The notes under the pieces: model-generated
Databases searched by the model: none
Told to the model about the DNA's origin: nothing
The model's input: only the letters and a program-made list of their open reading frames with translations
Shown: piece after piece, positions 35,915 through 45,509 of the stretch
Layout: each line of letters starts with the position of its first letter
Position numbering within the stretch: position 1 is the stretch's first letter
From: CAYJBH01 sp964370765
GTDB lineage: Bacteria > Bacillota > Clostridia > Oscillospirales > Ruminococcaceae
Direction: 5' to 3'
Assembly (NCBI GenBank): GCA_964370765.1
Contig: CAYJKW010000004.1
Location: 4,031 to 68,030 of the forward strand
DNA: 64,000 nt
Made by a program: the position numbers and the translations under genes

Positions 35915-36025
35915 CTGTCATTCCTTCTGGGTGCCGCCCAATAAAGCATATTAATATAACCTACAGGTTAGCCGAACAGACATAAACAGCCTTGTAATTA
36001 TAGGCAAATTCACCATGTCGTCTTT
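35877..36025 (-). ncRNA. Structured attenuator-like leader of the aspS-gatC fusion gene
   Basis: Between a consensus promoter and the AspRS start the predicted RNA of about 150 bases shows several stems: GACAU/AUGUC closing over GCCU/AGGC, the hairpin UAACC-UGUA-GGUUA (35957-35970), the element UGGGCGGCACCCA (35928-35940), and a terminator hairpin. The UGGG-CGGCACC part resembles a T-box bulge for a tRNA ending GCCA, with one U-to-C change. There is no room for a T-box stem I. Class not assigned. Confidence 0.5.
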
Positions 36026-36031
36026 ACAGTA

Positions 36032-36060
36032 ATTTTACAACAATTTTGTAGTTATGTCAA
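36032..36060 (-). promoter_or_regulatory. Promoter of the aspS-gatC/gatA/gatB operon
   Basis: TTGACA (36060-36055) and TAAAAT (36037-36032) are separated by exactly 17 bases. The -35 lies 8 bases beyond the asparaginase stop codon. Predicted start near 36025. Confidence 0.8.
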
Positions 36061-36068
36061 TAGTTAGC

Positions 36069-37073
36069 CTAACAAATAAACTCACCGCAGATATTTTTTT
36101 TCATAAACTCTGATAGTTTTTCACCGCTAAACCCAAGTGTATGTGCAACAACAGCCTTGACATATGTCATCTCTGCAGTTAACCCATATACCGATATTGC
36201 ATTTAATGCATTAGCGCTCTCGTATAAAGGTTTGCCCTCTCTTCTTGGTGTTAATATTACATCCACACCGATATTATCACATTGTTTTAAAAATTCAGTG
36301 GTAGAGAATGAAGGTTCTGACAACTGTGTGCATGCTGTCTGTGAATGGTAGAGACAGTGAACAACAATCTTTACATCATTATTTAGCCTCACTGACGAAT
36401 AATCTAATCCGACATAAGGTTTAAGCATTATCACACCATTCTTTAGTGTTGGCAGTATATCAAGGTCAATCGGACTTTTATCAATTTTGTGATTTGGTAA
36501 ACTATTTCCACAGGTAATATCAGCCATATCATTGCTAAAAAAATCGTCTGTATAGGTATTACACTGCTTTAGATGTGCGGCAAGGTGCAGATATATATTA
36601 TCATCCGAATTTTTGTAAACCACATATGTTCCCGGAGTTATACCGTCACAAACTAGCTCGACCGATCGTCTAAAATTAATATTGCCGTTTGCATCATTTG
36701 TATCTAGTGGAAGGTTGCTGGACACCAAAAAAACAGGAACATTAACCCCTGAGAGGGCAAGTGATAAAAAGCACGCTGTATAAGCAAGTGTATCGGTACC
36801 ATGTGCGACGATAACACCCTTGTAGTCATCAATGTTAATTTCTTTTAATTTTCTTAATAGCTTGCTCCAACACTCTATAGTCATATTTTCACTAAGAACC
36901 TCCATCACCACCTCTGTCTCAAACTGTTGCTGTGCATGATGCGAGTTTGAGGTTGCAAAATTCTGAACTAACAGTGTTTTAGCCTTGTTCATATTAACGG
37001 ATCTATTTAAATTATCAACATCACCGCTTGAACATATAGTCCCACCGGTTAGTAATAAAAGTATCTTTTTCAT
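36069..37073 (-). CDS. L-asparaginase
   Basis: Hydrolyses asparagine to aspartate and ammonia. The 334-residue protein has the first catalytic Thr in LLLLTGGTICSSG near residue 10 and the second in VIVAHGTDTLAYTA near residue 95, with Lys expected further on. No signal peptide is seen, so it is likely cytosolic (type I). I chose ATG 37073 because AAGGAG lies 7 bases upstream. The AspRS-GatC operon promoter begins right after its stop, placing asparagine breakdown next to tRNA-dependent asparagine formation. Confidence 0.88.
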   Translation of the reverse strand: MKKILLLLTGGTICSSGDVDNLNRSVNMNKAKTLLVQNFATSNSHHAQQQFETEVVMEVLSENMTIECWSKLLRKLKEINIDDYKGVIVAHGTDTLAYTACFLSLALSGVNVPVFLVSSNLPLDTNDANGNINFRRSVELVCDGITPGTYVVYKNSDDNIYLHLAAHLKQCNTYTDDFFSNDMADITCGNSLPNHKIDKSPIDLDILPTLKNGVIMLKPYVGLDYSSVRLNNDVKIVVHCLYHSQTACTQLSEPSFSTTEFLKQCDNIGVDVILTPRREGKPLYESANALNAISVYGLTAEMTYVKAVVAHTLGFSGEKLSEFMKKNICGEFIC

Positions 37074-37158
37074 CAACTCTCTCCTTAGTTTTATTGATAG
37101 TATTGACAATACTAATATTATACTATACTATGAAATTAATTATTTATGCAGGAATATT

Positions 37159-38184
37159 ATGAGTAGTTATGTTTTCTCAAAGGCAAATAGGTTTGAAGAT
37201 TGCCCTCCGCTTGTGATAGAGTATCTTTCTACACTTGTTTCGGTAAAGGGTCGATCTAAACGCACCGTAAACGCCTATTATATTGACCTACGTCTTTTTT
37301 TAAGATATATCGTACAAAGTAGATCCGACAGTTTTAGCGGAGAGATCGATAATAAATGTGATATAACCCAACTTGATGAAAATTTTTTCGAGGGAATAAA
37401 AAAACTTGAGATCCTACGATTTTTAAACTTTCTCGCCTTTGACCGTGACACTGTAGAGTGTAAAGGCAATGGCCTTAGCGCAACAGCTCGAGCAAGAAAA
37501 CTATCGGCAATAAAAGGGCTTTACAAATATCTTGTAATCGAAGCCGGACATATAGACACAAATCCGGCAAAGGATATTGAAACACCAAAGATAAAAAAAA
37601 CTCTACCAAAACATCTAACGTTAGATGAGAGCAAGCTATTGCTTACAGCAGAGGAAAAACCAGATGCACGAGTTTACTGTATGCTTATGCTGTTACTAAA
37701 CTGCGGAATCAGATTGTCCGAACTGTGTGGAATCAATGTTACCGACATAAAATCAGATCAGATGCGGGTAGTTGGAAAAGGAGATAAGGAACGCACTGTA
37801 TATCTAAACAAAGCTTGCATAGTGGCAATCGATAACTATATTGAAGAACGTAAAAAGATTGAAAATATTATTGATGATAATGCATTATTTATAAGCCCTA
37901 AAACAAGAAAGCGATTAAGCGGCCGACGCATACAACAGATAATCGAAAACTGCTTTAAGCAGGCTGGTCTTGAAGGGCAAGGCTATTCTGTCCACAAGCT
38001 CCGCCATACCGCAGCAACACTACTTTATCGCTATGGCGGTGCAGACATGCTTGCACTTAAAGAAATTTTAGGACATGAAAATATCTCGACAACCGAAATT
38101 TATACCCATATATCGGATGAACAGCTAAAAAAAGTCGCTGCATCTTCCCCACTTGCCACTTTCGCACCGCCAAGCAAAACTTAG
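37159..38184 (+). CDS. XerC/XerD-type tyrosine recombinase
   Basis: A 341-residue recombinase with a SAM-like N-terminal core-binding domain and a C-terminal catalytic domain. The catalytic residues are visible: Arg in LLNCGIRLSELCG, Lys in VVGKGDKERTV, His-x-x-Arg in HKLRHTAATL, His in LGHENISTTEIYTH, and Tyr in that same block. The Xer-like pattern and housekeeping context favour chromosome dimer resolution over a mobile-element integrase. I chose ATG 37159 (AGGA upstream) because the longer reading overlaps the divergent asparaginase gene. Confidence 0.85.
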   Translation: MSSYVFSKANRFEDCPPLVIEYLSTLVSVKGRSKRTVNAYYIDLRLFLRYIVQSRSDSFSGEIDNKCDITQLDENFFEGIKKLEILRFLNFLAFDRDTVECKGNGLSATARARKLSAIKGLYKYLVIEAGHIDTNPAKDIETPKIKKTLPKHLTLDESKLLLTAEEKPDARVYCMLMLLLNCGIRLSELCGINVTDIKSDQMRVVGKGDKERTVYLNKACIVAIDNYIEERKKIENIIDDNALFISPKTRKRLSGRRIQQIIENCFKQAGLEGQGYSVHKLRHTAATLLYRYGGADMLALKEILGHENISTTEIYTHISDEQLKKVAASSPLATFAPPSKT

Positions 38185-40052
38185 TCGTCCTCGTCCGCAA
38201 TCAACTCATCCCACTCGATATATGCAGCGTCGTGCTTTTTGTGTGCATCCTCTATCTGGTTAGATATATCAGAAAGCAATTCGTGGTCGGTACATACTTG
38301 TGGATCCTGCAACCTTGCCGTAAGCTCCTTTATCAGTAATTCAGTTCTCTCAAGCTCTGCTTCCACCTCTTTTAGTCGCTGCCTTGCAGCGGCTCTTTTT
38401 TTACGATCCTCCGCCTTATTCTTAACAGGATCCTTACCAACAGGAGCTAGCTCCTGTTGGGCAGCCGTCTTTACATCCATCCAGTCCAATAATTCCGAAA
38501 AATTTTCAAAGCGGTAAAGGTTTTTATTCTTGATATATAAAATGGGGCAGGCAAGCCTTGACATCAAATAGCGATCATGAGACACTATTAATAAGGTTCC
38601 CTTATATTCACAAAGTGCATTAGTGAGACTTTCCCTTGTAAAAAGATCGAGATGGTTCGTTGGCTCATCCAACATCAAAAAATTAGATTTTTCCAGAGTC
38701 ATCTCGGCAAGCCTTAGCCTTGCTGACTCCCCCCCTGAAAGGGTTGAGCAATCGGCAAATACATCATCACCTTTAAATAAAAATCGTGCAAGTAGATCTC
38801 GGGCCTCCTGATCAGTAAACTTAGGTCTTAATGCCCTTATTGCATCAATAACTCTGCCGCTACGCAACTGCTGATGTTGCCTAAATATGGACAGTTCACA
38901 CCCCATACCAAACCTAATAGTTCCGGTAGCTTTATGCTCATGGGCAAGGACTTTAAGCAGTGTAGATTTTCCGCTTCCGTTCTCCCCTGCAATTATAAAC
39001 TTTTCATCCTTTAAAACATTAAAACTTGCATCCACTACCAGTTGTTTTTCTCCTGCCGAAATGTTCAGGTTTTTACAGGTCAAAATGTCTTTATATGGTT
39101 CGCTTGTTACATTAAAGCTAAAGCTGAAACGATTTCTCACAACATCTGGTCTTTGTGTTATCGTTAACTTTGCCAGTTGTTTTTCACGGCTCTTGGCCAT
39201 CTTTGCGGTGGAGGCACGCACCTTGTTTTTGGCAATATACTCCTCCAACTTTTTAGCAACCTTAACATCTGCGTCATGTTGTTTTTGTTGTTGCTCGGCA
39301 TTGGCTGCCTTTATCTCAAAATAATTTTCAAAGCGACCTTTAAAGGCCTCCATCCTACCTTTTTCTATCTCCCAGATTATGTTACAGACATTATCTATAA
39401 ATGCACGATCATGGGTAACCGAAATGACTGCACCTTTAAAACGAGTAAGTTCTTGCTCTAAAAAGGTAATTGTAGAAAAGTCAAGGTGGTTTGTCGGCTC
39501 GTCAAGCAACAGAACATCAGGTGCATTTAAAAGCAGCCGTGCAAGGCGAAGCCTTGTGGCCTCCCCACCCGATAATATGGAGGTTTTGCGGTCATGGTAT
39601 TCTTTGCCAAAACCAAATCCGTTTAATATCTTAGCGATATTAAGGTCTGCATTGTAGTAATCATATGCAAGTACAATACGCTCAGCATCATCATGCTTTG
39701 TAATAAGTTTATGGTTATCGTGATCATCTACCAGCAGCCGTTCAAGCTTACGCATCTCTTCAACCGCATCTTTTGCAGGTCTAAATACAGATTTCATCTC
39801 GGATAGGACTGTTCCGCCATCTTCAAAATCATTATGTTGTGAAAGATATCCGATCCTTAGCCCAGCAGCTATAAAAAGATCTCCGTTATCTTGTTGGTAT
39901 TCTCCTGCTATTATTTTAAGCAATGTTGTTTTTCCGGCGCCATTACCGCCGATAATGGCAATTCGATCGCCCGCCGAAATTACTGCCGTTATACCATGCA
40001 GTATCTCGTTTGCGCCAAAGCCTTTTTTAATGTTGTTAAGTTGTAGTATCAT
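38181..40052 (-). CDS. ABC-F family ATPase
   Basis: Contains two ABC ATPase domains with no membrane segments. Walker A loops are GGNGAGKTTLLKII and GENGSGKSTLLKVL, with signatures LSGGEATRLRL and LSGGESARLRL. A basic linker with KVRASTAKMAKSREKQLAKL separates them, and a charged C-terminal coiled coil (KKRAAARQRLKEVEAELERT) follows. ABC-F proteins act on the ribosome to relieve stalling or confer antibiotic protection; the role here is not set by sequence. The start MILQLNNIKKGFG lies within the end of the upstream hydrolase gene (17-base overlap), with no clear ribosome-binding site, which suggests coupled translation. Confidence 0.9.
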   Translation of the reverse strand: MILQLNNIKKGFGANEILHGITAVISAGDRIAIIGGNGAGKTTLLKIIAGEYQQDNGDLFIAAGLRIGYLSQHNDFEDGGTVLSEMKSVFRPAKDAVEEMRKLERLLVDDHDNHKLITKHDDAERIVLAYDYYNADLNIAKILNGFGFGKEYHDRKTSILSGGEATRLRLARLLLNAPDVLLLDEPTNHLDFSTITFLEQELTRFKGAVISVTHDRAFIDNVCNIIWEIEKGRMEAFKGRFENYFEIKAANAEQQQKQHDADVKVAKKLEEYIAKNKVRASTAKMAKSREKQLAKLTITQRPDVVRNRFSFSFNVTSEPYKDILTCKNLNISAGEKQLVVDASFNVLKDEKFIIAGENGSGKSTLLKVLAHEHKATGTIRFGMGCELSIFRQHQQLRSGRVIDAIRALRPKFTDQEARDLLARFLFKGDDVFADCSTLSGGESARLRLAEMTLEKSNFLMLDEPTNHLDLFTRESLTNALCEYKGTLLIVSHDRYLMSRLACPILYIKNKNLYRFENFSELLDWMDVKTAAQQELAPVGKDPVKNKAEDRKKRAAARQRLKEVEAELERTELLIKELTARLQDPQVCTDHELLSDISNQIEDAHKKHDAAYIEWDELIADEDD

Positions 40053-40983
40053 GTAAATTATGTGCATTAAGCCAATCTATCAGCTGTGCAATTACCTCAT
40101 CTTTATTTATTTCGTTTGTAAGTTCATGTCTTGCCTGTGGGTACAATTTAAGTTGTGTATCGATTACACCGGCCTGTTTATAAAGATTATAGGCTTCGGT
40201 AACACCAACACCATAAAGACCTACCGGGTCATCCTCGCCACTTATAAAAAGTATAGGCAAATTTTTTGGTGTTTTGCGAATATTATTTAAAAGATTTGAC
40301 CTGTAGTTTACAGTAAAAAGTTCGACTAGCGCCGATGTGGTAAACTTAAAGGTACACTTTTTATCTGCTACATACCTATCTACAATATCAGTATCACGGG
40401 TAAGCCAATCCATCTGGGTTCGCGGTTTCTCTATTCTGTTACAAAAGCTTTTAAACGCAAGATCGTTAAGCATATCAGAATATCCAAGGGGGCCCTTTAT
40501 CTTAGTTATAGTGTCGGCTAAATGTATTGCAAACTTTCCGGCAGGGTTTGGGCCTCCGGTGCCACTAACAACCAGCCCTGTCGGTAGCTCGTTATAGGTA
40601 AAGCAGAACACTCTTGCAAAAAAGCTTCCCATACTATGTCCAAACAAAAAGTACGAAAGACCCTCATACTCTTTTTTAAACCTATCAAACACAATTTTCA
40701 TGTCACCAAGCAAAAACTTATAGCTTCCCTTTTCCCCAAAATAACCATCAGATCCCGAATTGTCAGATGTTTTCCCATGGCCTAGATGATCGTTTCCTAC
40801 AACAACATATCCTTTATCGCATAGGTTATTGGCAAACGCTTTATATCTATTTATATACTCTGTCATTCCATGCGCAATCTGCACAACACCTATGGGCTTT
40901 ATACCTTTAGGCTCCATCCTATAAACCGCAATGGTATTTTCATTATCGGAAGATGGCATTGAATCAATAATAAAATCCTGCAT
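40036..40983 (-). CDS. Alpha/beta hydrolase, monoacylglycerol-lipase-like (S33)
   Basis: A 315-residue Hydrolase_4-type protein. The nucleophile elbow is LFGHSMGSFFA with Ser near residue 115. A late Asp (FISGEDDPVG) and His (QARHELTNE) complete the triad. The cap region and GNDHLGHGKTSDN match lysophospholipase and monoglyceride-lipase relatives. It probably acts in the cytoplasm on lipid esters. It overlaps the ABC-F gene that follows. Confidence 0.82.
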   Translation of the reverse strand: MQDFIIDSMPSSDNENTIAVYRMEPKGIKPIGVVQIAHGMTEYINRYKAFANNLCDKGYVVVGNDHLGHGKTSDNSGSDGYFGEKGSYKFLLGDMKIVFDRFKKEYEGLSYFLFGHSMGSFFARVFCFTYNELPTGLVVSGTGGPNPAGKFAIHLADTITKIKGPLGYSDMLNDLAFKSFCNRIEKPRTQMDWLTRDTDIVDRYVADKKCTFKFTTSALVELFTVNYRSNLLNNIRKTPKNLPILFISGEDDPVGLYGVGVTEAYNLYKQAGVIDTQLKLYPQARHELTNEINKDEVIAQLIDWLNAHNLHDTTT

Positions 40984-41036
40984 TCTAGCTCCAGTGTATA
41001 TTATAGTATTTCTACTATCGTATTTTAATTAGCACA

Positions 41037-42284
41037 TTAACCCTCTGTCAATTTATTTTTTACCATTTTATCAAACTCATCGAAAATCAAATTGTATTTA
41101 TCTGTAACCGGTGTGGCTCGTTCTTTTAAAAATTCTTCAATCTCCTTATAGTTATCCTCGACTACTGCGACTATACCGGCATCAAGTTTTCCGCCTTCAA
41201 CCATATCTTTAAAGATTGACAGTGTTTTCTCCCAGCTGTAATGATCTTTATAACTACGTCGCCCAAGCAGTGCACTGGCAATATCTGCTACTGCCACAAT
41301 GCGTGAGCTAATCGACAGCTCTTCAGCCTTTAAGCCTCTGGGATAGCCTGTACCATCAAGTTTTTCATGATGATTAACGGCAATATCTACAGTGTCACTG
41401 TCAATCACATCGTACAAAATATTACGTGTTTCGCTGACATGCTCTCTCATTATCTCCATCTGAACATCGTTTAATCTTCCATTGTACTCAAGAATCGATG
41501 TTGGGGTTGTTATCTTGCCTATATCATGAATCAAAGCTGCTGTATATATTTGAGATAAGCTTCTATCGTCAAGTCCCATTTTTTCGCCAATGTATATACT
41601 TACCGACGTAGTATTAACCGAATGAAGCATTGTTGCAGGGCTTTTAAAATCAATTGAGTATATCATCATCAATAAAAACTCTTCCGCCTGTTTGGTATTC
41701 AGCGTAAGTGTCGATAACATACTATCAAGAAAAGCATCAAGCCTATCATTTAAAGTTTCAGCATCCTCCTTCAAGACCTGTAAGGCTGCCTCAATATACT
41801 CCTTAGTAAATGAGTTGCTTTTTTCGATCAAATAAGATATTTTTTCAAAGGTCATCCCGGTAATATATCCAACATCAATTCTGTCAGCTATATGCAACAG
41901 CTTTGCATATTCTGCAACCACAACATCTGTATCATCAGGAATATCGGCGTAGTTGAAATGATGATACAATATTGCTTCAGAAAGTGCGCTTAAGGGTGAT
42001 AAGTGCTTTAAAAATAGATGTCCGTATGCCGAGTGTTCATAAATATTCACGGTTTCGAATTTAACCATACTATCGATTTCTTCGGTCTTATATGCTCCAA
42101 TATCGTGAAACAATGAAAGAAGGTAGATGTTTTGACTATCTAGTTCAATATTACTTAGCTTTTTTGCAATCTTAGATGCAAAATAAGCAACCCTTGTTCC
42201 ATGGTCAATCAATCTTATGTCGTTGCATCTTAAAGTTCGTGCACATAGTTTTATGGCATTGTACCCATCAATAAGTATTTTCAC
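41037..42284 (-). CDS. HD-GYP domain protein, probable cyclic-di-GMP phosphodiesterase
   Basis: A 415-residue protein with an N-terminal HD region (RLIDHGTRVAYFA, then LFHDIGAYKTEE) and a C-terminal HD-GYP domain. The latter shows AALIHDIGKITTP near residue 250, the HHEKLDGTGYPRGL block, and RIVAVADIASALLGRR. The GYP residues are intact, so cyclic-di-GMP hydrolysis is likely. The first HD domain lacks the full GYP block and may be regulatory. It lies 33 bases after mutS2 with its own start. Confidence 0.88.
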   Translation of the reverse strand: MKILIDGYNAIKLCARTLRCNDIRLIDHGTRVAYFASKIAKKLSNIELDSQNIYLLSLFHDIGAYKTEEIDSMVKFETVNIYEHSAYGHLFLKHLSPLSALSEAILYHHFNYADIPDDTDVVVAEYAKLLHIADRIDVGYITGMTFEKISYLIEKSNSFTKEYIEAALQVLKEDAETLNDRLDAFLDSMLSTLTLNTKQAEEFLLMMIYSIDFKSPATMLHSVNTTSVSIYIGEKMGLDDRSLSQIYTAALIHDIGKITTPTSILEYNGRLNDVQMEIMREHVSETRNILYDVIDSDTVDIAVNHHEKLDGTGYPRGLKAEELSISSRIVAVADIASALLGRRSYKDHYSWEKTLSIFKDMVEGGKLDAGIVAVVEDNYKEIEEFLKERATPVTDKYNLIFDEFDKMVKNKLTEG

Positions 42285-42316
42285 TATTTTCCCCTAAAAG
42301 TTAATGTAGTCTAGAT

Positions 42317-44692
42317 CTACTTTATTTCTACCACAGTCACCCCATCTTCGCCCTCACCGTATAATCCAAGTCGAAACTTTTTTATACTTCTATGAGTTTT
42401 AAGATGTTGATGCAATCCTTTTCGTAGTGCTCCTGTTCCCTTTCCGTGCACAAGATAAACCATTGTCAGACCTGACATTACAGCATTATCTATAAATATA
42501 TCGGCAAGCATACATGCTTCATCAACATTCTTCCCTATCAACATAAGTTCACTGCTGGCCTTGCGATCAGCTGTAGAAGTTACTCCCTGCTGCCGCACTC
42601 GTCGCAGCTGCTTTTTATCAGGCACTGAGGACCTTGTCGCCTTTGCAAGCCTTGTAAATTGTACTGTAGAACGTATGTTGCCGGCAACTATTACCGCAGT
42701 TTTTTTCTTTTTGTCGACAGAGAACACAGATACGTTCCTCTGCAGATCAATCGAATAAACGTCATCCCCCACATTACAATCAGTTATCGGAGTGATATCC
42801 TTATGTTGTTCTTTCTTAGCGATACCTGATAGGCCTTGCTCGGCCTGCCTATGCAACTCTCTTGCCTTAACTGCCTTTTCGTTGCTACTCATACGCTCTT
42901 GTTTTTGCAGTTTTCTTATCTCGTCAGTAAGCTTATGTGCCTCCTCCTCTACAAGAGAAAGGGCTTTCCTTGCATTCCGCCTTGCCTCTTCCTTTATCTC
43001 CTCAGCCTTCTGCCTTGCAAAAAACTGTTCTTTTTTGGCAGATTCTAAGATTGAGGCTGCCTCTGCTTTTTGACTTTCAATAAAATCATGTTGGTTTTTC
43101 ATCTCTATCTTTAGATTATCTAGTTCAGCGATAACCTTTTCAAACCTTTTGTTCTCTGCACTTAGGTGTTTTGTAGCTAGGTCAATCAAATCCTGCTTTA
43201 AACCCAACCTTCTGCCTATCAAAAATGCATTTGACCGACCTGGTACTCCTAAGATTATTTTATAAGTAGGGCGCAAAGTTGCAACATCAAACTCACAACT
43301 TGCGTTCTGCACTCCTTGAGTTTCAAGTGCAAATACCTTTAGCTCGGCATAGTGGGTAGTAGCTATGGTAGAAGCTCCTGCCTGCATAAGTTCCTCAATA
43401 ATTGCAGTAGCAAGTGCTGCCCCTTCTGCTGGGTCGGTACCGGAACCAAGTTCATCTAACAGTACCAACGAGCTATTGTCTACATTATCGAGGATGTCCT
43501 TTATATTAGTAATGTGCGACGAAAAGGTTGACAAGCTTTGCTCAATACTCTGCTCGTCACCTATATCTACAAATATATTATTAAAGCAACACACTACACT
43601 GCGTTCTGCTGCCGGTATTAGAAATCCATGCATTGCCATTGTTAACAATAACCCTACTGTTTTAAGGGTAACGGTTTTACCGCCGGTATTTGGGCCTGTT
43701 ATGATAAGTGTATTATGATCTTCGATACCAAGCCCTATATCTATAGGCACAACAACATCTTTTGCTATAAGTGGATGTCTAGCATTTACAAGAGAAAAGG
43801 ATCTATCGTTTGATATGGCCGGCATGACAGCAAGCTGATTAATTGCAAGCCTTGCCTTTGCAATCATTACATCAAGTGCAACCATCGCATCGTAGCCCTT
43901 ATAAAGCCTGTCAGACAAGGAGGCTACAACGCCGGTAAGGTCGATTAAAATTCGTTCAATCTCCCTCTGCTCTTCATTTTTAAGCTGCAATATCTTGGCA
44001 TTTGCCTCCACTACTGCTGCCGGCTCGACAAATATAGTGGAGCCTGATGCCGAAACATCATGAATTACACCGCCAAAATCCCCTTTATGCTCCGCCTTAA
44101 TAGGAACAACATATCTGCCATTTCGCATTGCAACAACATTGTCTTGCAAAAACTTGCCGTTATCCTGTGATTTGATTGTTTGCTCTAACTTGTTTCTAAT
44201 AGATGCCTCGGTATTTGCAATGTCTCGCCTTATTCTAAACAGTTCGTTACTTGCCTTATCCGACATCTCGGTTTCGGATATAATAGAGTTTGATAATATT
44301 TCGGCAAAATCTTTGTTTTGATATAAAAGGAAAAAATCCTCTTCTAATACTTCGTTAAAGTTCTCTACACTATCTCTGAATCTCAATAGCCGATAACCAT
44401 TATTCAACAAACTTAGCACCTTAAGAAGCTCTCCCATGCTAAGCATACCGGAAAGTTCGGCCCTTTTTATCACAGAGGGCATATCGTCATCTACCGTATA
44501 AAGAGATGGTGCTCCCTGCCCCTGACACATAACAGTGATGGCATCTACCTTTGCTAAGCGATACCTTATATCCTCGGCATCGACAGATGCTTCGCATTGA
44601 AGTATTGCCTGTTTTGCAGCAGGACAGACTGCAAGTTCTGCTGCTTTATCTAATATTATATCAAATTCTAAAAGTTTTAAATTTTTATTCAT
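42317..44692 (-). CDS. mutS2: MutS2 endonuclease/anti-recombination protein
   Basis: A 791-residue MutS2 protein. The ATPase Walker A is LIITGPNTGGKTVTLKTVG near residue 325, with LVLLDELGSGTDPAEG after it. A long charged coiled coil runs at about residues 510-620, and a C-terminal Smr nuclease domain ends with VYLVHGKGTGALRKGLHQHL. MutS2 acts on branched DNA and, in some Firmicutes, on collided ribosomes. The start overlaps the recO stop by 8 bases. Confidence 0.95.
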   Translation of the reverse strand: MNKNLKLLEFDIILDKAAELAVCPAAKQAILQCEASVDAEDIRYRLAKVDAITVMCQGQGAPSLYTVDDDMPSVIKRAELSGMLSMGELLKVLSLLNNGYRLLRFRDSVENFNEVLEEDFFLLYQNKDFAEILSNSIISETEMSDKASNELFRIRRDIANTEASIRNKLEQTIKSQDNGKFLQDNVVAMRNGRYVVPIKAEHKGDFGGVIHDVSASGSTIFVEPAAVVEANAKILQLKNEEQREIERILIDLTGVVASLSDRLYKGYDAMVALDVMIAKARLAINQLAVMPAISNDRSFSLVNARHPLIAKDVVVPIDIGLGIEDHNTLIITGPNTGGKTVTLKTVGLLLTMAMHGFLIPAAERSVVCCFNNIFVDIGDEQSIEQSLSTFSSHITNIKDILDNVDNSSLVLLDELGSGTDPAEGAALATAIIEELMQAGASTIATTHYAELKVFALETQGVQNASCEFDVATLRPTYKIILGVPGRSNAFLIGRRLGLKQDLIDLATKHLSAENKRFEKVIAELDNLKIEMKNQHDFIESQKAEAASILESAKKEQFFARQKAEEIKEEARRNARKALSLVEEEAHKLTDEIRKLQKQERMSSNEKAVKARELHRQAEQGLSGIAKKEQHKDITPITDCNVGDDVYSIDLQRNVSVFSVDKKKKTAVIVAGNIRSTVQFTRLAKATRSSVPDKKQLRRVRQQGVTSTADRKASSELMLIGKNVDEACMLADIFIDNAVMSGLTMVYLVHGKGTGALRKGLHQHLKTHRSIKKFRLGLYGEGEDGVTVVEIK

Positions 44693-45509
44693 CTTCCTTT
44701 ACTTCTATAATAGGTTGCTGTTCCTTTGAAAGTTTATAGTAAAAATTAAGTGACTGCGGCTTTTTATCCAGGTGCCAAAACGTAAATTTTTCTACCTGTT
44801 TTACAAGGCCTTTCTGTTTTAGTTTCTTGTGCTCAAAGGAGAATATATGCTTTAAATCTGAAAAAACAATATGCCTCATTGCGGCTAAGTCGGCCGATGT
44901 AATGTTACATTCTATCTTATTATACTGTGCGCACTCGTTGCAAAGTATCTTACCTGATTTATAGTCAAAATTGTGCGGTGATTCCTTATATTCACAGCAA
45001 CAGCTACAGGCAACAAGCATCGGCATAAATCCATGGCCGGCCATTGTTCTTAACTCAAAAATAACCTTGTATATGTCAAGGTCACGTTGCTTTTTCCCAA
45101 TAAGATGCAATGTATTTAAAAAAAACGGAAGATGCTGCACTGCCTCCTCCGGGCTTGGCCTTACTATACGTATAAGCTCAGCAAGGTATAGAGCTAATGC
45201 AACCCCTTCCATAGAGGCGGTGAGTGAAAAAAACGAGTGTAGTGTCTCCGCCTCTTTCACGGTGAAAACACCCTTACGCTCCGCTATTGTAAACTCACAG
45301 TAATGCAGAATCGATAATCCGGAAAAAAGCGCGTTTTTCGTACCTTTGGCATTTCGTGCAAAACACTCTATCACCCCTTTTTTCTCTGTGTAAAGTGTAA
45401 GTATACGCTCTGCCTTAACCGTCTCTTTTTCGGATATTACTATACCTTTTGTAACAATATTGGATAGATTAACGGTCTGTTCTAAAGCCAAAGTTTTTAA
45501 GCTGTACAT
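44685..45509 (-). CDS. recO: DNA repair protein RecO
   Basis: Mediates RecA loading in the RecFOR pathway. The OB domain begins IVTKGIVISEKE and continues ERILTLYTEKKGVIECFARNAKG. A zinc-finger-like set of cysteines (CSCCCEYKES, then CNECAQY) is present in the middle. Family starts are usually near the IVTKGIV block, so the true start may be downstream of the chosen ATG 45509. That ATG already lies in the 3' end of era, a 41-base overlap. No clear ribosome-binding site precedes it. Confidence 0.85.
   Translation of the reverse strand: MYSLKTLALEQTVNLSNIVTKGIVISEKETVKAERILTLYTEKKGVIECFARNAKGTKNALFSGLSILHYCEFTIAERKGVFTVKEAETLHSFFSLTASMEGVALALYLAELIRIVRPSPEEAVQHLPFFLNTLHLIGKKQRDLDIYKVIFELRTMAGHGFMPMLVACSCCCEYKESPHNFDYKSGKILCNECAQYNKIECNITSADLAAMRHIVFSDLKHIFSFEHKKLKQKGLVKQVEKFTFWHLDKKPQSLNFYYKLSKEQQPIIEVKEDE

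Noticed and set aside
35877..36060. Calling the aspS leader a T-box riboswitch or 6S RNA outright
   Set aside because: The UGGG-CGGCACC element and terminator resemble a T-box, but there is no space for stem I and the bulge has C for U. For 6S RNA, only about 6 bp link the two ends and the 3' part is an ordinary terminator.
36985..37158. Longer N-terminus for the Xer-type recombinase
   Set aside because: It would overlap the divergent asparaginase gene by about 90 bases and adds residues without homology; ATG 37159 has a ribosome-binding site.
37159..38184. Tyrosine recombinase as the integrase of a mobile element
   Set aside because: No attachment-site repeats, phage genes or excision genes are nearby, and the sequence fits Xer-type housekeeping recombinases.
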